The translations under genes and the position numbers were made by a program. A stretch of 54,382 nt of DNA from Clostridia bacterium (GTDB lineage Bacteria > Bacillota > Clostridia > Christensenellales > Aristaeellaceae). Location of the stretch: the NCBI GenBank assembly GCA_017448975.1, contig JAFSKN010000009.1, forward strand, positions 1-54,382, written 5' to 3'. The notes below the pieces were generated by a model. That model did no database searches and was not told the DNA's origin. It worked only from the letters and a program-made list of their open reading frames with translations. Positions 32,516 to 40,196 of this stretch are shown in pieces (the stretch's first letter is position 1; each line of letters starts with the position of its first letter).

Positions 32516-34042
32516 ATGAACCACCGTTTGAAACGCTTGGTCTGCCTGCTTGCCGCGTGTCTTTTGCTTGCGGGCTGCGCGGCCCAGGAAAGCGGGACGA
32601 CCAGCGCCCAGCTGACGCTGCCCCCCGCCCAATACCGGCATACAGCGCCGGAAAACGATATGAACCAGGACTACGAACAGACCGTGGCGCTGTATTTGCC
32701 CTCCCTGGACGGCACCAAGCTGCTGGCGGTGTCCCAGACGGCGACTTTTTCCGCCTCCCGCCAGCGTTCCCGCACACTGTGTGAAATGCTGCTGGCCCAT
32801 CCCGGCACGGAAGCCGCCGCGCGGGTGGGCGGCAATGTGACCCTGGCCCTGTCCGATACCGACCCGGTGGAGGTTTCGGGACAGGTGGCCACGGTGAGCT
32901 TGGCGGCATCTGCCCTTCGGCTGAGCCACGAGCAGCTTTTTACCGTTGGTCAGGCCATCGCGAACACACTGGGACAGTTTGGAGACATTCAGTATGTGAA
33001 CGTGCTCATTTCCGGCGCGCAGCCGGGCATGAACATCGCGGCCACGCTGCCCGCGGGCTGCTTCCAGCCCAACAGCCGGGAGGAGCTTTCCGTACTGTGG
33101 GCCCGGGCATCCGCATCCCTGTCCGCCGGACGCCGGTCCTTTGCCGCCGCGCTGTACTACCCGGCCCCCTCCGGCAAGGGCATCTTGTGCGAGGCGCGCA
33201 CCCTTTCTTTCACCGCATCCGATCTTTCCGGCATGGCCATGACCCTGCTGGAAGCCCTGTCCGCAGGGGCGGAAACCTTGCCCGGCGTGCCGCGCTGCCC
33301 CGAGCTTACTTCCTTCCTGCGGGAAGCGCCCACCCAAGGCGAATCGGGCGGCGTCCGGCGCTTGGTACTCCGGTTTTCAGAAGATCTGAACGCCGCACTG
33401 ATCAACGCGGGCATTACCCGGTCCGTCATGATGGCCTCCCTGTGCTGCACGCTGACCACCTTCCTGCCCGGTATCGAAGGCATAGAGATTTGGATCGGCT
33501 CGGAACGCATCAACACCCTGACGCCCTCCGGCACCTATTACGGCGCGGGGGAGAGCATCACCTTTCAGGACAGTCTGATGCGGCGGCGGGATTTTTCCGC
33601 TTTCCTGCTGGAGGAATGTGCCCTGTATTTTGCCAACGGCCAAGGGAAGCTGGAAAAGATTTATCGGCCCATTCCCTATTACGAGGCGGCCAGCGCCCGG
33701 GCGCTGGTGGAGCAGCTGATGCTGGGTCCCCAGCCCTTCGACAGCCGCACGGGCCTTTCCGCCGTGCTGCCAAGCGGCCTGCGGTCCGCCGATCTGCTGG
33801 GCGTTGGCTTTGAGGATCAAACCCTGCTGCTGAACTTTTCCGCCCAATTGGGCGCGCTGGCAAAGGACATGGACGGCGAAGATGAAGCGCTGCTGATTTA
33901 CAGCCTGGTGAACACCGTGTGCCAGCTGCCGGGGGTGAAGCGGGCGGCCCTGTTCGTTCAGGGCAGCCAGCCCGATTCCCTTTCAGGCGCGATTTATCTG
34001 CCCGGCGATTTCCTGCCCAACACGGATATGGTGGCGGAATAA
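32516..34042 (+). CDS. GerMN-domain lipoprotein B (two GerMN repeats)
   Basis: A 508-residue lipoprotein (lipobox LAGC, Cys21) 19 bases after lipoprotein A. It carries a first GerMN-like unit (about 45-165: VALYLPSLDGTKLLAV ... VATVSLAASALRLSHEQLFT), a central region, and a second unit (about 375-495: CALYFANGQGKLEKIYRPIP, LVEQLMLGPQ, QTLLLNFSAQLG). Two GerMN domains occur in GerM of spore formers, so it is the closest match to GerM here. A GGAGG ribosome site lies about 13 bases before the ATG. It ends at a very strong terminator. Confidence 0.8.
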   Translation: MNHRLKRLVCLLAACLLLAGCAAQESGTTSAQLTLPPAQYRHTAPENDMNQDYEQTVALYLPSLDGTKLLAVSQTATFSASRQRSRTLCEMLLAHPGTEAAARVGGNVTLALSDTDPVEVSGQVATVSLAASALRLSHEQLFTVGQAIANTLGQFGDIQYVNVLISGAQPGMNIAATLPAGCFQPNSREELSVLWARASASLSAGRRSFAAALYYPAPSGKGILCEARTLSFTASDLSGMAMTLLEALSAGAETLPGVPRCPELTSFLREAPTQGESGGVRRLVLRFSEDLNAALINAGITRSVMMASLCCTLTTFLPGIEGIEIWIGSERINTLTPSGTYYGAGESITFQDSLMRRRDFSAFLLEECALYFANGQGKLEKIYRPIPYYEAASARALVEQLMLGPQPFDSRTGLSAVLPSGLRSADLLGVGFEDQTLLLNFSAQLGALAKDMDGEDEALLIYSLVNTVCQLPGVKRAALFVQGSQPDSLSGAIYLPGDFLPNTDMVAE

Positions 34043-34044
34043 AA

Positions 34045-34098
34045 CGGCGTACAAAACCGGCGCGGGGGCTTTCGCTTCCGCGCCGGTTTTGTATGCCG
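34045..34098. terminator. Very strong bidirectional terminator
   Basis: A 21-bp stem with one G-T pair: arms 34045-34065 and 34078-34098, core CAAAACCGGCGCGG. A- and T-runs lie within the arms. It separates the GerMN operon from the convergent purine transporter operon. Confidence 0.85.
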
Positions 34099-34105
34099 TG
34101 AAGGA

Positions 34106-35059
34106 TTACCGGTCTTCCCGGAAATAGGACAGGCCCAGAGAGGACGGGGGCTGGTTTTCCCGCTTGTTGCGGATGCTGGAAATGATCAGCACCAGCACGG
34201 TGACCACGTAGGGCAGCATTTTCAGCACCGGCTTCATGGACATGGTGACCACCACGCCGGGAATATTGGTGATGAAGCTGGAGCAGGAGAACAGGAACCC
34301 AAACACGGTGGAGCCGATGATGGTGACCGGAGGCCGCCACAGGGCGAAGATCACCAGGGCGATGCTCAGCCAGCCGAAGGCTTCCAGGCTCAGATACGCT
34401 TCCTGGGACGCCATGTAGTCGATGATGTAGTAGAACCCGCCCAAACCGGCGATACCGCTGCCGATGCAGGTGGCAAGGTATTTATAGCGGTTTACGTTGA
34501 TGCCCACGGCGTCGGCGGTGGCGGGGTTTTCGCCCACGGCCCGCAGGTGCAGCCCCACCTTGGTGCGGAACAGCACCCAGCCCGCCGCGATGGCGATGAT
34601 GATCGCCAGGAAGAACAGCACGCCCAAGCACTGCAGACTGTCCTGCCGCCCGGCGAAGGGCCAGCGGTAATACTGCTTGGGGCCCACCAGATACACGGTG
34701 GCGGTCAGCTTGCTCATGATGACCTTCATCAGGCCCACGCCGAAGGTGGTCAGCGCCAGTCCCGTCACGTTCTGGTTGGCCCGCAGGGTCACGGTCAGGA
34801 AGGAATAGATGAGGCCCATCAGCATGGAAAACACCAGGGCGGACAGGATGCCGAGGATCACGATCAGCACCGGCGGCAGGCCGGATTTGCCGATCAGGTT
34901 CAGCATCAGGCAGCCGCCCGCGCCGCCCATGCACATGATGCCCGGAATGCCAAGGTTCAGATGCCCCGCTTTTTCGGTCAGGATCTCGCCCGTGGAGCCG
35001 TAAATGAAGGTCGCGCCGAAGGCCAGGGAGTCGATGAGAAAATTCAGCCAGGTATTCAT
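34106..35059 (-). CDS. Nucleoside ABC transporter permease (BmpC/NupQ-type)
   Basis: A 317-residue integral-membrane permease of the branched-chain/nucleoside superfamily (BPD_transp_2), with about eight to nine hydrophobic helices. The conserved cytoplasmic loop TKVGLHLRAVGENPATADAV (about 195-214) contacts the ATPase and is typical of NupQ/YufQ-like permeases. It is the last gene of the operon xpt-bmpA-ATPase-permease-permease, one base after the upstream permease stop. With its partner it forms the heterodimeric channel. Confidence 0.92.
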   Translation of the reverse strand: MNTWLNFLIDSLAFGATFIYGSTGEILTEKAGHLNLGIPGIMCMGGAGGCLMLNLIGKSGLPPVLIVILGILSALVFSMLMGLIYSFLTVTLRANQNVTGLALTTFGVGLMKVIMSKLTATVYLVGPKQYYRWPFAGRQDSLQCLGVLFFLAIIIAIAAGWVLFRTKVGLHLRAVGENPATADAVGINVNRYKYLATCIGSGIAGLGGFYYIIDYMASQEAYLSLEAFGWLSIALVIFALWRPPVTIIGSTVFGFLFSCSSFITNIPGVVVTMSMKPVLKMLPYVVTVLVLIISSIRNKRENQPPSSLGLSYFREDR

Positions 35060-35060
35060 T

Positions 35061-36197
35061 TTACTTTACTCCCTCCTTTTCCACCTTGCCGCGGTGCGCG
35101 TGGCCCCGGAAATGCAATTCATAATTGATGAAGAATTCGCAGCCGATGATGAAGAACAGGATGATGCCGGTGATGACGCTGGGCAGCGCGCCGGACACGT
35201 TGAAATCCTGGCTGATTTGGGCCGCACCCTGGGAGAGCAATTGAATCAGTCCGGCGGTCAAAATCATCACCAGGGGGTTGAATTTCGCCAGCCAGGAAAC
35301 CATGATGGCCGTGAAGCCCTGGCCGCCCACGGAATTGGTGGTGATGCTCTGGTCCAGGCCAGCGCCGATCAGGTAGCCCGTCAGGCCGCAGAGCAGGCCG
35401 CTTAAGATCATGGTGCGGATGATGACCTTGCGCACGCTGATGCCCACATAGCGGGCGGTGCGCTCGCTTTCGCCCACCACGCTGATCTCATAGCCGTGCT
35501 TGGTATAGTTCAGGTAAATAAACAGAGCGATGGCCATCCCCAGCACGATCAGGATGATGAGCAGGTAATCGTTTCCGCCCACAGTGGGCAGCTTTCCCGT
35601 TTTCATTTTGGGCAGCGCCCCGGAGCCGTTGGTGACCCATACCTCCAGGAAGAACGCCACCAGGAAGGTGGCGACGTAGTTCATCATCAGGGTGAACAGC
35701 GTTTCGTTGGTGTTCCATTTGGCCTTGAACAGGGCGGGGATCACGGCCCACAGCGCCCCGCAGAAAAGCGCCGCCAGCAGCATCAGGATCAGCAGCAGCC
35801 ATTCCGGGATTTTGCCGCCTAAGTAAAAGTCCACGGCGATGGCGCCCAGCACGCCCAGCAGCGTTTGTCCCTCCGCGCCGATGTTCCAGAAGCGCATGCG
35901 GAAGGCGGGGGTCAGGGCCAGGGCGATTCCCAGCAGGATGGACAGGTTCTTGAGGAATTTCCAGAGCTTGCGCGGGGTGTCAAAGGAACCCTTGATGAAG
36001 GCGTAATAGAAATCCCAGATTTTTTCCGGCTTCGCCTGGAGCTTTTCGATCAGCAGGAAGGCCACCAGGCCGCACACCGTAAGGCCCAAAATCACGGCGA
36101 TCAGCCGGATGGCCCAGGCGTGGAGGGGATGGATGGTGGAACGCTTGCTCAGGTGAACCAGCGGCTCTTTTACCGCCGGGGTATGCTTTGCGGTCAT
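35061..36197 (-). CDS. Nucleoside ABC transporter permease (BmpB/NupP-type)
   Basis: A 378-residue permease, longer than its partner through an N-terminal cytoplasmic segment and an extra first helix (LIAVILGLTVCGLVAFLLIE, about 31-50). It contains the RFWNIGAEGQTLLGVLGA motif (about 107-124) characteristic of NupP/YufP-type subunits and a coupling-loop segment YEISVVGESERTARYVGISV. It follows the ATPase stop directly (no gap), so it is translationally linked. Confidence 0.92.
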   Translation of the reverse strand: MTAKHTPAVKEPLVHLSKRSTIHPLHAWAIRLIAVILGLTVCGLVAFLLIEKLQAKPEKIWDFYYAFIKGSFDTPRKLWKFLKNLSILLGIALALTPAFRMRFWNIGAEGQTLLGVLGAIAVDFYLGGKIPEWLLLILMLLAALFCGALWAVIPALFKAKWNTNETLFTLMMNYVATFLVAFFLEVWVTNGSGALPKMKTGKLPTVGGNDYLLIILIVLGMAIALFIYLNYTKHGYEISVVGESERTARYVGISVRKVIIRTMILSGLLCGLTGYLIGAGLDQSITTNSVGGQGFTAIMVSWLAKFNPLVMILTAGLIQLLSQGAAQISQDFNVSGALPSVITGIILFFIIGCEFFINYELHFRGHAHRGKVEKEGVK

Positions 36198-37901
36198 TTA
36201 AGCGTCCTCCTTCCGAAGCGGCTCTGTTTTGGTCATGAGCAGGCCCAGTTCTTCCTTGGTGGCGGTCCGGGCGTCCACGATGCCGGTGACGGCCCCGGAA
36301 TTGATCACCATGATTCGGTCGCACAGCGCCAGCAGCACATCCAAATCCTCGCCCACGAAAATCACGGCTACGCCCCGTTCCTTCTGGGCGTTGAGCAGGC
36401 TGTAAATGGTGTAGGAAGAATTGATGTCCAGGCCGCGCACGGGATAGGCCGCCATCAGCACCTTGGGCACATAGGCGATTTCCCGGCCCACCAGCACCTT
36501 CTGCACGTTGCCGCCGGACAGACGGCGCACGGGGGTGTTGGTGTTGGGGGCGACAACCTCCAGCGCTCTGATGATCTTTTCCGCCGTTTCCTGAGGCTTT
36601 TTTCGGTCCAGGAAGCCCGCCGGGCCTTTGCGGTAGCTGCGGAGCATCATGTTATCCCGAATGCCCATGCTGCCCACCAGACCCATACCCAGCCGGTCCT
36701 CCGGCACGAAGGACAGGTGGATGCCCAGTGCCCGAATTTGCAGGGGGTTTTTGTCCCGCAGGTTCACGATTTCGTCCTCGTTGAACAGCACGTCCTGGCT
36801 CTGCACCCATTTCCACACAGCCTTGCTGCTCATGCCGTCGAAGGATACGGGCTTTCCCTGCCTGTCGTGGAAGGTGCCTTTGGCCGCCAGATCACGCACC
36901 TGCTTCATGGTCTTATGGTAGAAGGATACGGGCTTATCTTTCTTGGGGTTATGGAAAATGATCTCCCCGCTGCGCACGGGCTGGAGGCCCGAAATGGATT
37001 CCAGCAGTTCTCGCTGCCCGCTGCCCGCGATGCCCGCGATGCCCAAAATTTCCCCGCCGTTGGCGGTAAAGGAAATGTTTTTGAGCACGTGAATCCCTTC
37101 CGGATCGTACAGGTTCAGATCTTTCACGATCAGGCGGGGCACGGTGTTCTCCGGCTCATAGCGGTCGATGTTCAGGCTCACCTTTTTGCCCACCATCATT
37201 TCCGTCAGCTGGGCTTCATTGGTGTCTTTGGTCTCCACGGTGGCGATATGCTCGCCCCGGCGCAGGATCGCCACCCGGTCGCTGACCTCCATCACCTCGT
37301 TGAGCTTGTGGGTGATGATGATGATGGATTTGCCGTCCGCCTTCATGCGGCGCAGCACGTCGAACAGACGCACGATTTCCTGGGGGGTGAGCACGGCGGT
37401 GGGTTCGTCCAAAATCAGGATATCCGCTCCGCGATACAGCACCTTGATGATTTCCACCGTCTGCTTTTCGGAAACGGACATATCGTAGATTTTTTTCTTC
37501 GGGTCAATGTGGAATCCGTATTTTTCCGCGATTTCCGCTACCCGCGCGTTGACGCTTTTCAGGTTGTAGCGGCCTTCTTCCTTCACGCCCAGCACCACGT
37601 TTTCTGCGGCGGTGAACAAATCCACCAATTTAAAATGCTGGTGGATCATGCCGATGCCGTGCTGGAAGGCGTCCTTGGGGGAACGGATCACCACTTCCTG
37701 GCCGTCCACAAAGATTTTTCCCTCGTCCGGGAAGTAGATGCCGGAGATCATGTTCATCAGGGTGGTTTTGCCGCAGCCGTTTTCGCCCAAAATGGCAAGG
37801 ATTTCCCCCCGATACACGTCCAGGTCCACATGATTGTTGGCGACGACGCCGCCGAAGCGCTTGGTGATTCCCTTCATTTGCAGCGCAAGCTGTTTCTCCA
37901 C
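36198..37901 (-). CDS. Nucleoside ABC transporter ATP-binding protein (two ABC domains)
   Basis: A 567-residue tandem ATPase of the NupO/YufO (RbsA-like) kind. The first domain has Walker A GENGCGKTT (about 37-45), the signature region MSVSEKQTVEIIKVL and Walker B LILDEPTAVLT. The second domain begins near 260 with GEILGIAGIAGSGQRELLES, a degenerate Walker A as usual for this type, then LSGGNVQKVLVGREI. An insertion between domains (about 300-355, with DKPVSFYHKTMKQVRDLAAK) is longer than in textbook members. It energises uptake of purine nucleosides or related compounds. Confidence 0.93.
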   Translation of the reverse strand: MEKQLALQMKGITKRFGGVVANNHVDLDVYRGEILAILGENGCGKTTLMNMISGIYFPDEGKIFVDGQEVVIRSPKDAFQHGIGMIHQHFKLVDLFTAAENVVLGVKEEGRYNLKSVNARVAEIAEKYGFHIDPKKKIYDMSVSEKQTVEIIKVLYRGADILILDEPTAVLTPQEIVRLFDVLRRMKADGKSIIIITHKLNEVMEVSDRVAILRRGEHIATVETKDTNEAQLTEMMVGKKVSLNIDRYEPENTVPRLIVKDLNLYDPEGIHVLKNISFTANGGEILGIAGIAGSGQRELLESISGLQPVRSGEIIFHNPKKDKPVSFYHKTMKQVRDLAAKGTFHDRQGKPVSFDGMSSKAVWKWVQSQDVLFNEDEIVNLRDKNPLQIRALGIHLSFVPEDRLGMGLVGSMGIRDNMMLRSYRKGPAGFLDRKKPQETAEKIIRALEVVAPNTNTPVRRLSGGNVQKVLVGREIAYVPKVLMAAYPVRGLDINSSYTIYSLLNAQKERGVAVIFVGEDLDVLLALCDRIMVINSGAVTGIVDARTATKEELGLLMTKTEPLRKEDA

Positions 37902-37944
37902 GTGCGATCCTCCGTCCGGTCACGTTTTGGCTGAATAAATGGAT

Positions 37945-37980
37945 TCGGACTGCCGCCTCACCAATAAGGCGGCAGTCCGA
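37945..37980. promoter_or_regulatory. Intercistronic hairpin between the binding-protein gene and the ATPase gene
   Basis: A perfect 14-bp stem (37945-37958 with 37967-37980) and an 8-base loop, without a T-run on the minus strand. Hairpins in this position commonly protect the 5' part of the message and raise binding-protein levels over the membrane subunits; partial attenuation is the alternative. Confidence 0.65.
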
Positions 37981-38013
37981 TTGATTCACGCGCTTCGCAT
38001 GAAACGCTTTGGA

Positions 38014-39231
38014 TCAGAAACCGTATTTATCGTTCAGCAGCTCAATGCCGTCGATGCGGGCATCGAAATAGGGAGCAGAACGATACATGGATTCATGGAA
38101 GTAACCATCATAAACGATCTTGTTGCTTTCATCGAAAGAACCGTCGGTATACTTGGGATCAGGACGCCAATCGTTGGTCAGGAGCTGACCTTTTACGGTG
38201 ATGAAGCCTTCGGTGTCGGTGTCGAACACATGCAACGTACCGGCTACCATTTCCGCCATGGCGGCATCAATGGCTTCCTGGGTGCCAGGAGCGGCTACAG
38301 CTTCGTTCAGATCGGTCACGATGACGGAGCCACCCGCGATGGTGCCCACCCAGTCGGTTGCGATTTCTTCACCGGCGATGGTCTTTTCGATGATGTATTC
38401 AAAGTAGGGAGCCCAGTTGATGCGGGAGAACACCAGATAGGTGTTGGGGCAGCTTTCCTTGGTGGAGATGTTGTAGCACACGTTGGGGATACCGGCGTTT
38501 TCACAGGCGGTGGGAGCGCCCATGGAGTCGGCGTGCTGGCTAATCAGATCGGCGCCAGCGGCGATGAGCGCCTCGGCGGCAGCCTTTTCTTCCTTTTCAT
38601 CGTACCAGGAGCCGGTGAACTGCACCTTCATCTGCACGTCGGGGCAGACGGACTTAGCGCCCAGGTAGAAGCTGGTGTAGCCGGACACCACTTCGGCGTA
38701 GGTGTAAGCGCCGACATAGCCCATCAGAGGGGTTTCGCCCTTGAGCTGACCGGCGGCCTTGATCTCGTTCAGCTTCATGCCGGCGGCGATGCCCGCCAGG
38801 TAGCGGCCTTCGTAAATATCTGCAAAGGCATTGTAAACGTTCTCGTAGGGCAGGAGGTGCGCCCGGTCGCCAGTGGCGTGGAAGAATTTCACATTGGGAT
38901 AGGCGGCAACGGCGTCGTCGGTGTAGAACTGATGGCCGTAGCTGTCGAAGAAGATCATGTTGCAGCCTTCGTCGATCAGGTCCAGGGCGGTTTCGGCGCA
39001 CTGGTTGGATTCGGGCTGGTTGCGGGCGATGATGAGCTGATCCTCGCTCAGGCCCAGATTGGCGAACGCTTCGGTCACGCCGTTGATGAAGTTCATGTCA
39101 TAGGTGGAATCCTCGTCGTGCAGCAGGATCACGCCCATCTTGATGTCTTCCTTGGCAATGCCTTCCGCCATGGCGGGGATGACGCTGGCGCACAGGATCA
39201 GGGTGAGCAACAGAGCGAGCATTTTCTTCAT
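38014..39231 (-). CDS. BMP-family nucleoside-binding protein
   Basis: A 405-residue extracytoplasmic substrate-binding protein of the basic-membrane-protein (Bmp/PnrA/NupN) family. The start at 39231 follows AGGAGG; MKKMLALLLTLILCASVIPA forms the signal peptide, ending AMA. The Cys in it is preceded by LIL, not a lipobox, so cleavage by signal peptidase I is predicted. Mature motifs include VILLHDEDSTYDMNFINGVT, the ligand-contact strand MIFFDSYGHQF, GIAAGMKLNEI and the ISQHADSMGAP loop. Purine nucleosides or oxidised purines are likely ligands, given the xpt partner 41 bases upstream. Confidence 0.92.
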   Translation of the reverse strand: MKKMLALLLTLILCASVIPAMAEGIAKEDIKMGVILLHDEDSTYDMNFINGVTEAFANLGLSEDQLIIARNQPESNQCAETALDLIDEGCNMIFFDSYGHQFYTDDAVAAYPNVKFFHATGDRAHLLPYENVYNAFADIYEGRYLAGIAAGMKLNEIKAAGQLKGETPLMGYVGAYTYAEVVSGYTSFYLGAKSVCPDVQMKVQFTGSWYDEKEEKAAAEALIAAGADLISQHADSMGAPTACENAGIPNVCYNISTKESCPNTYLVFSRINWAPYFEYIIEKTIAGEEIATDWVGTIAGGSVIVTDLNEAVAAPGTQEAIDAAMAEMVAGTLHVFDTDTEGFITVKGQLLTNDWRPDPKYTDGSFDESNKIVYDGYFHESMYRSAPYFDARIDGIELLNDKYGF

Positions 39232-39272
39232 GGATATTTCCTCCTCCAATTACATTGGATGATATATTTGGA

Positions 39273-39851
39273 TCAGTCGTCGGCCAGCAGGATCTTTCCG
39301 TTCTCGATGCCGGTGACAACTGCCAAAGACGAAAGCCTTATGCCCATGGCGCGCAGGTTCTTTCCGCCCTGCATGAAGCCCTTTTCAATGCCGATGCCGA
39401 TGCCGACGATGGGGCAGGCCGTCTGGGCGCACAGGGCCATCATGCCCTGGCAGGCCTGGCCGTCCGCCAGGAAATCGTCGATGATCAGGACGCGGCTGCC
39501 CTGGGGCAGGAATTTTTTATCCACGCGGATCACGTTTTCCCGCTTATGGGTGAAGGAATACACTTTCGCTTCCGCCACATCGGGGCTCTGCACCACCGTC
39601 GCGCCCTTTTTGGCGAAAACAACGGGCAGATCGTTCATAGCCCGGGCGGTGGCAAGGGCCAGGGCGATGCCGCTGGCTTCCACGGTCAGGATCAGGTCGG
39701 GCTTTAAATCCTGAAAACGGTTGGCTAATTCTTCACCCATGCGGAAAAGCAGGCCGGTTTCAATGCGGTGGTTCAAAAACATATCCACCTTTACGATGTT
39801 CTGGCCGATGCCCTGACCGTACCGGGCGATGGCTTCTCTCAGTTCCTGCAT
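39273..39851 (-). CDS. xpt: Xanthine phosphoribosyltransferase
   Basis: A 192-residue type I phosphoribosyltransferase that makes XMP from xanthine and PRPP (purine salvage). The start at 39851 has GGAGGAGG about 9 bases upstream. NIVKVDMFLNHRIETGLLFR at the N terminus, the TVEASGIALALATARAMNDL segment, and the PRPP loop VLIIDDFLADGQA (about 128-140) match Bacillus Xpt (194 residues). It is the first gene of the transporter operon, coupling uptake to salvage. No guanine-riboswitch consensus was found in its leader. Confidence 0.95.
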   Translation of the reverse strand: MQELREAIARYGQGIGQNIVKVDMFLNHRIETGLLFRMGEELANRFQDLKPDLILTVEASGIALALATARAMNDLPVVFAKKGATVVQSPDVAEAKVYSFTHKRENVIRVDKKFLPQGSRVLIIDDFLADGQACQGMMALCAQTACPIVGIGIGIEKGFMQGGKNLRAMGIRLSSLAVVTGIENGKILLADD

Positions 39852-39913
39852 GGGCCGTGCCTCCTCCGTCAAATTCTGTAAAAAATCCGAACATTTTGAG
39901 GAAATACAGCTCT

Positions 39914-39941
39914 ATTGTACTGGAAAAGTTCAAAAAAGCAA
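39914..39941 (-). promoter_or_regulatory. Possible second, proximal xpt promoter
   Basis: On the minus strand TTGCTT (39941-39936), a 16-base spacer, then TACAAT (39919-39914). It lies about 63 bases before the xpt ATG. Confidence 0.4.
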
Positions 39942-39995
39942 CCCCTTTTTTAAAATATTTTTTGCACCCATACGGATTTCCGCTTATTCGCCCAT

Positions 39996-40024
39996 ATTGT
40001 ACATGGAAAAAGGAAAATCTACAA
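39996..40024 (-). promoter_or_regulatory. Distal promoter of the xpt-transporter operon
   Basis: On the minus strand TTGTAG (40024-40019), a 17-base spacer, then TACAAT (40001-39996). This gives a ~140-base leader rich in A/T runs with one small hairpin (CGGAAATCCG). Confidence 0.6.
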
Positions 40025-40063
40025 GATATAGCCCCAAATAGCCCAAAATCATTCGTTTTACTC

Positions 40064-40092
40064 TTTTCAATTCCGTCAATATGCGCTATAAT
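40064..40092 (+). promoter_or_regulatory. Promoter of the secreted-protein genes
   Basis: TTTTCA (40064-40069), a 17-base spacer, then TATAAT (40087-40092). It diverges from the xpt promoter, with -35 elements about 40 bases apart. Confidence 0.6.
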
Positions 40093-40196
40093 AAGATGAA
40101 AAGCGGGGACGCGCTGGAAAAAATTCCTGTTTCCCTTGCAAGAATATGGTTTCGTTTTTCGTTATGATTCATGAAAGCCGAAAGGATGTGGGCAAC

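Noticed and set aside
35865-39714. Two very long plus-strand open frames (35865-37934 and 37939-39714) opposite the transporter operon
   Set aside because: They are complements of well-recognised ABC ATPase, binding-protein and xpt genes; composition (His, Gln, Val-rich) is typical of antisense reading of GC-rich genes.
39852-39995. Guanine or xanthine riboswitch in the xpt leader
   Set aside because: No three-way-junction aptamer consensus could be found by eye; only small hairpins are present.
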